From: Sporosarcina highlanderae
GTDB taxonomy: Bacteria; Bacillota; Bacilli; Bacillales_A; Planococcaceae
DNA: 64,000 nt
NCBI RefSeq assembly: GCF_030433715.1
Contig: NZ_JAROCC010000009.1
Coordinates: forward strand, 62,001-126,000
Direction: 5' to 3'
This document shows, piece after piece, positions 59,899 through 64,000 of the stretch (position 1 is the stretch's first letter; every line of letters starts with the position of its first letter). The translations under genes and the position numbers were made by a program. The notes under the pieces are model-generated. The model was given only the letters and a program-made list of their open reading frames with translations. It did not search any database and was not told the DNA's origin.

Positions 59899-60672
59899 AT
59901 GTTTGAGACGATCCGCTATGAAGTTACAGATGGGGTTTACTGGCTTTATTTAAATCGACCGGACAAATTGAATGCATTTATCGCGCAGATGAACCGTGAG
60001 GTGAAAGATGCAGTCAAAGCGGCTTCTAATGATGAGGAAGTGCGATGTATTGTCATAACGGGCGAAGGGCGGGCATTTTGTTCCGGTCAGGATTTGTCGG
60101 AAGTCGATGAGAATATGGACCATGGACAAGTGTTACGAGATCAATATGGACCGATGATAAAGCAAATTAGAGACTGTGAAAAACCGATTATTGCAGCTGT
60201 TAACGGAGTAGCTGCTGGAGCAGGATTCAGTCTTGCGCTTGCGTGTGATTTCAGGCTTATTTCAGAACGCGCAAGTTTTGTAAATGCCTTCATACATGTC
60301 GGTCTTATCCCGGATTCCGGTAATCTCTATTATCTTTCGCAGCTCGTAGGACATGCCAAAGCAACGGAACTGGCGATGTTAGGAGAAAAAGTATTAGCTG
60401 CTGAGGCCGTGGAGATGGGTCTTGCGAATCGATTGATTCAAGGAGAATCATGGGAAGAGGACGTCACTGCATTCGCAGCCCGGCTTGCAGCTTTGCCGAC
60501 AAAAGCAATTGGGTTAATCAAACGTTCATTGAAAGCGACTTCCACACTATCTTTCGAAGACTATCTTGAACAAGAAGCCCAAGGACAGCGGATAGCGGGT
60601 CTCACAAAAGATCATCGTGAAGGCGTCAATGCATTCATGCAAAAAAGAAAACCTGTCTATTCAGGGCAATAG
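59899..60672 (+). CDS. paaG: Enoyl-CoA isomerase PaaG-like
   Basis: 257-residue crotonase with AFCSGQDLSEV and VGLIPDSGNLYYLSQLVG. The PDSG turn with aspartate, in place of PExxGG, is typical of PaaG, which isomerises ring-epoxide-CoA to oxepin-CoA. AAGGAGG precedes the ATG. It is 12 bases after paaF. Confidence 0.9.
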   Translation: MFETIRYEVTDGVYWLYLNRPDKLNAFIAQMNREVKDAVKAASNDEEVRCIVITGEGRAFCSGQDLSEVDENMDHGQVLRDQYGPMIKQIRDCEKPIIAAVNGVAAGAGFSLALACDFRLISERASFVNAFIHVGLIPDSGNLYYLSQLVGHAKATELAMLGEKVLAAEAVEMGLANRLIQGESWEEDVTAFAARLAALPTKAIGLIKRSLKATSTLSFEDYLEQEAQGQRIAGLTKDHREGVNAFMQKRKPVYSGQ

Positions 60673-60685
60673 GAGGAATCAACCA

Positions 60686-62203
60686 ATGACGACAATTCAA
60701 GAAGGAATAACAGAGCGTGAATCAATGAAGCGGGACTATTATAAGCTTTTCATTAACGGTGAACAGGTTGATAGCAGCAATGGCGAGCGCACGAAGATTT
60801 ACAATCCTGCAACGGGTGAACTGTTAGCCGAAGTAGCAAAAGCGACGAAAGAGGACGCTGAAAAAGCAGTTCGGGCTGCAAGAGATTCCTTTGATAATGG
60901 GAAGTGGAAAATAACTCCTGCAGGCCGTCGTGCTCGTGTGCTGAATAAAATTGCGGAAATTATGGGCTCGCGCTTCAATGAGCTTGTGGAACTGGAAATT
61001 TTGAATACAGGAAAATCACTTGCTGCTGCAAAAGGGCAGATTGCACAAGCAATTGAAGACTTTGAATTTTACGCTGGCGCTATCATCGGACACGGTGGTT
61101 CTGTAAACAACGTGCCTGGTCAATTCCATAACTACACAGAAAAAGAGCCGCTTGGTGTCTGTGCGCAAATTATTCCTTGGAATTATCCGCTTATGATGGC
61201 CGCTTGGAAGATTGCACCGGCTATTGCTGCAGGATGCTCGGTCGTTATTAAGCCGGCGTCACTAACACCGCTTACAGCGATTGTTTTAGGAGAAATTTGT
61301 CATGAAGCAGGCGTGCCAGCAGGCGTTGTCAACATCCTACCTGGATCTGGTTCAGAGATTGGCAACTACTTGGTAGAACATGAACTTGTGAATAAAGTTG
61401 CGTTCACAGGTTCTACAGCAATTGGAAAAGACATTATGGCGAGAGCGGCAGGAACAGTGAAACGTGTAACATTAGAACTTGGCGGAAAATCGCCAAGCCT
61501 CGTTTTTGAGGATGCAGACATTGACGCAGCCGTCGATGGTTCACTCTACGGTGCATTCAATAACACAGGTCAATCTTGTGATGCACGTTCGCGTATCTAT
61601 ATTCATGAAAATGTGTACGACGAGTTCGTTGAGAAGTTAATTGCAAAAACAGAAAAACTTGTACTTGGAAATCCATTTGATAAAGGAACACATATAGGTG
61701 CGGTGATTGATCAAAACCAGTTGGATACAGTGAAAATGTATGTTCAATCTGCAATCGATGAAGGTGCAGAGATCCTGACGGGCGGTAAAGAATTAAAACC
61801 GGAAGGCTATGAAAACGGATTTTGGTATGCACCGACAATTATCGGAAACGTAACACAAGACATGAAAGTTGTTCGTGAAGAAATCTTTGGTCCGGTTGTC
61901 GTCGTGTCGAAGTTTAAAGACGAAAAAGAGGCGATCGCCTTGGCGAATGATTCGGATTATGGGTTAGCATCTTCGATTTGGTCAACAAACACCGCAACGA
62001 CAAAACGAGTTGCGAACCAAATCCAAGCGGGAATCGTAATGATCAACACACCGTTCTCTGCCTTCCCAGGTACGCCATTCGGCGGCTATAAACAATCCGG
62101 ATACGGACGTGAGCTCGCAGCAAGTTCGCTTGATCTATACACGGAAACGAAAAGCATCATGTCATACTTTGGCAGCCGCCCAGTAAATCCATTTGGGCTA
62201 TAA
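60686..62203 (+). CDS. Aldehyde dehydrogenase of the paa operon
   Basis: 505 residues from ATG 60686 behind ATAGGAGG. NAD(P)-dependent ALDH with ICAQIIPWNYP-type QIIPWNYPLMM, LELGGKSPSLVF (Glu) and GQSCDARS (catalytic Cys near residue 298), FNNTGQSC and EEIFGPVV. It likely oxidises the ring-opened semialdehyde-CoA, the job of the PaaZ N-terminal half. No MaoC hydratase domain is fused, unlike E. coli PaaZ. Confidence 0.9.
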   Translation: MTTIQEGITERESMKRDYYKLFINGEQVDSSNGERTKIYNPATGELLAEVAKATKEDAEKAVRAARDSFDNGKWKITPAGRRARVLNKIAEIMGSRFNELVELEILNTGKSLAAAKGQIAQAIEDFEFYAGAIIGHGGSVNNVPGQFHNYTEKEPLGVCAQIIPWNYPLMMAAWKIAPAIAAGCSVVIKPASLTPLTAIVLGEICHEAGVPAGVVNILPGSGSEIGNYLVEHELVNKVAFTGSTAIGKDIMARAAGTVKRVTLELGGKSPSLVFEDADIDAAVDGSLYGAFNNTGQSCDARSRIYIHENVYDEFVEKLIAKTEKLVLGNPFDKGTHIGAVIDQNQLDTVKMYVQSAIDEGAEILTGGKELKPEGYENGFWYAPTIIGNVTQDMKVVREEIFGPVVVVSKFKDEKEAIALANDSDYGLASSIWSTNTATTKRVANQIQAGIVMINTPFSAFPGTPFGGYKQSGYGRELAASSLDLYTETKSIMSYFGSRPVNPFGL

Positions 62204-62284
62204 GAAAATACCTATTAGTAATCGACGGACAGGATGCATGATCTCCTGTCCGTATTCTTTCATTCTTATAAAGGAGGGAAACTG

Positions 62285-63157
62285 ATGATTAAACGTATCG
62301 TTGTGGTCGGATCCGGGGTGATGGGGAGAGGGATTGCCTACGTTGGCGCCCTTGGTGGATACTCCGTTACACTTGTTGATATTAACGAAACCGCTCTTCA
62401 AAATGCTAAGAGTGAAATAGAAGTTATTTTTGAAAAAGGAATAAAGTATGGAAAGATTTCAACAGACGCAGCAGAGAATGCGCGCCAAAAATTAGTCTAT
62501 GAAAATGACCTAACAAAAGCAGCAGGAAACGCTGAGTTAATTATTGAAGCCGTTCCCGAAATGGCATCGATTAAAAAGCAGGTATTTGAGGAAATTGAGA
62601 AACACGCTTCAAAAGAATGTTATTTCGCAACGAATACTTCTACGATGAGTCCGACAGAAATTGCTTCCTTTGGGAAACGTCCTGAAAAAACACTAGCGAT
62701 GCACTTTTTCAATCCGGTACATAAAATGCCGCTTGTAGAAATTGTCAAGGGATTGGAAACGAGTGATAAGACGGTTGAAGTAATCAGGGAAGTAGCCGTG
62801 AGAATGGGTAAAGAAACTGTTGTCATCAATGAATTTCCCGGGTTTGTCACGAGCAGGATTAGTGCACTTGTAGGTAACGAAGCATTTTTCATGCTGCAAG
62901 AGGGACTTGGAACACCGGAAGAAATTGATAAGGCGATTAAACTTGGGTTGAATTATCCCATGGGCCCATTTGAACTTGGTGATTTGGTCGGACTTGATAC
63001 GCGCTTGAATAACTTGAACTACTTGCATGAAAAGTTAGGAGAAAAATACCGCCCTGCGCCTCTATTAGAACAATATGTTAAAGCGGGCCGCCTTGGTCGG
63101 AAAAGTGGCAAAGGCGTATATGACTATACAATTGAGGAAGAGTTGGTTAAGAAATGA
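62285..63157 (+). CDS. paaH: 3-hydroxyadipyl-CoA dehydrogenase PaaH
   Basis: 290 residues from ATG 62285 behind AAAGGAGGGAAAC. NAD-binding VVGSGVMGRGIAYVGAL, FATNTSTMSPTEIAS, MHFFNPVHKMPLVEIV with the catalytic His, and the C-terminal LGLNYPMGPFELGDLVGLD define the 3-hydroxyacyl-CoA dehydrogenase family. Context makes it PaaH. Its stop overlaps the thiolase ATG (ATGA). Confidence 0.92.
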   Translation: MIKRIVVVGSGVMGRGIAYVGALGGYSVTLVDINETALQNAKSEIEVIFEKGIKYGKISTDAAENARQKLVYENDLTKAAGNAELIIEAVPEMASIKKQVFEEIEKHASKECYFATNTSTMSPTEIASFGKRPEKTLAMHFFNPVHKMPLVEIVKGLETSDKTVEVIREVAVRMGKETVVINEFPGFVTSRISALVGNEAFFMLQEGLGTPEEIDKAIKLGLNYPMGPFELGDLVGLDTRLNNLNYLHEKLGEKYRPAPLLEQYVKAGRLGRKSGKGVYDYTIEEELVKK

Positions 63158-64000
63158 GAGAAGTCGTCATAGTGGATGCTGTCCGTACACCTATCGGGAG
63201 ATACAATGGCGCTCTAAAAGAGGTGCGCCCGGATGACTTAGCCGCAGTCGTTATTAAAGCGCTTGTCGAACGGAATCCAAATCTTCCGGTAGAGAAGATT
63301 GAAGAAGTTGTTTTTGGAAACGCCAATCAGGCTGGCGAAGATAACCGGAATGTCGCGCGAATGGCCGGCTTATTGGCGGGGCTACCGGTTGAAGTAGCGG
63401 GCACGACAATCAATCGATTATGTGGTTCAGGACTCGACGCTGTGCTATACGCTGCGAGAGCAATCGCAGTCGGGGACGGAGATATTTACATTGCAGGCGG
63501 AACAGAGAGCATGACGCGTGCGCCACTTGTTATGGCGAAGCCTGATAAGGCAAACCCTCGCGGCAATATGGAGTTGTTAGATACTACAATTGGTTGGCGT
63601 TTCACGAATCAAAAACTAAAAGAAATGTATGGCGCAGACTCAATGCCGCAGACAGCTGAAAACGTAGCGCAACGGTATAAGATAACGCGTGAAAGCCAGG
63701 ATTTATTTGCATTTGAAAGCCAGCAACGTGCAAAAAAAGCAATGGAAGAGAATCGGTTCGCTGAAGAAATTGTTCCCGTTGTTTATCAAGACCGTAAAGG
63801 GAACGAAATCACTGTGGATCGGGATGAGCACCCGCGGCCAGATACGACGTTAGAGAATTTAGCTAAACTACGACCGATAGTTGAGGGCGGCACGGTTACC
63901 GCAGGCAATGCTTCCGGTGTTAATGATGGTGCATCTGCATTGCTTCTGATGAGTACTGAAATGGCGAAAGAACTCAACATTACACCACTTGCAAGATATG
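63154..64000 (+). CDS. paaJ: Acyl-CoA thiolase PaaJ-like (3' partial)
   Basis: The ATG overlaps the paaH stop by four bases. The 282 residues in the window read as a thiolase: VIVDAVRTPIGRYNGAL, RLCGSGLDAVLYAA with the nucleophile cysteine, GGTESMTRAPLV and NASGVNDGASALLL. It is cut by the window end; the C-terminal His and Cys motifs lie outside. It would cleave 3-oxoadipyl-CoA to succinyl-CoA and acetyl-CoA. Called PaaJ from its operon. Confidence 0.92.
   Translation, partial: MREVVIVDAVRTPIGRYNGALKEVRPDDLAAVVIKALVERNPNLPVEKIEEVVFGNANQAGEDNRNVARMAGLLAGLPVEVAGTTINRLCGSGLDAVLYAARAIAVGDGDIYIAGGTESMTRAPLVMAKPDKANPRGNMELLDTTIGWRFTNQKLKEMYGADSMPQTAENVAQRYKITRESQDLFAFESQQRAKKAMEENRFAEEIVPVVYQDRKGNEITVDRDEHPRPDTTLENLAKLRPIVEGGTVTAGNASGVNDGASALLLMSTEMAKELNITPLARY

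Noticed and set aside
1..64000. rRNA and tRNA genes
   Set aside because: None recognised anywhere in the window by eye on either strand.

Overview
The window looks like a chromosomal segment of a low-GC, endospore-type Bacillales bacterium. The gene mix (RsbR stress paralogues, lipoteichoic acid synthase, SLH-anchored surface protein, the YvrJ/DUF2922/DUF1659 trio, UvsE, strong AGGAGG ribosome binding sites) fits Caryophanaceae/Planococcaceae such as Sporosarcina or Lysinibacillus. That assignment is inference from gene content.

Layout. (1) 1-4.9 kb: a 5'-truncated superfamily I helicase fused to a Vsr-like nuclease domain, followed by a small gene that duplicates its C-terminal domain. (2) 5.4-18.2 kb: a complete type 3 BREX phage-defence operon (brxF, brxC, pglXI, pglZ, brxA, brxHII), with an intrinsic terminator between brxA and brxHII and a short membrane-anchored protein gene directly after it. 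(3) 18.3-34.2 kb: an accessory zone. It holds unrecognised small genes, an unassigned two-gene pair (DUF4145-like plus a 505-residue protein), gene remnants (helicase tail, yvrJ, OLD-type ATPase, HRDC-like tail, S66 peptidase), a group II intron, three full copies and one remnant of a type I toxin/antisense-RNA cassette, a threonine aldolase/symporter operon and an SOS-controlled dinD. (4) 34-55 kb: mostly housekeeping and stress genes: TPR protein, divergent RsbR paralogues, RNase H-like protein, isoaspartyl methyltransferase, aldo/keto reductase, UvsE, SLH-CAP surface protein, a Fur-boxed ferric iron ABC operon, AraC regulator, LtaS and an ECF sigma/anti-sigma pair. (5) 54.9-64 kb: a ferredoxin-NADP reductase followed by a phenylacetate degradation operon (paaABCD, EthD, two crotonases, aldehyde dehydrogenase, paaH, and a thiolase cut by the window end).

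Three dispersed repeat families run through the intergenic spaces. (a) About twelve copies of a roughly 45-bp hairpin whose outer arms differ between copies but stay complementary; one copy is split by the group II intron at a junction that explains the intron's exon recognition. (b) Three copies of a 147-bp MITE-like element with GGTACCTGTGC termini. (c) The roughly 360-bp toxin cassettes, each with a conserved leftward promoter facing the toxin.

The defence genes, the toxin cassettes and the debris of helicase/OLD/peptidase genes suggest 1-34 kb is a defence island with rapid turnover, while 35-64 kb is stable core genome.
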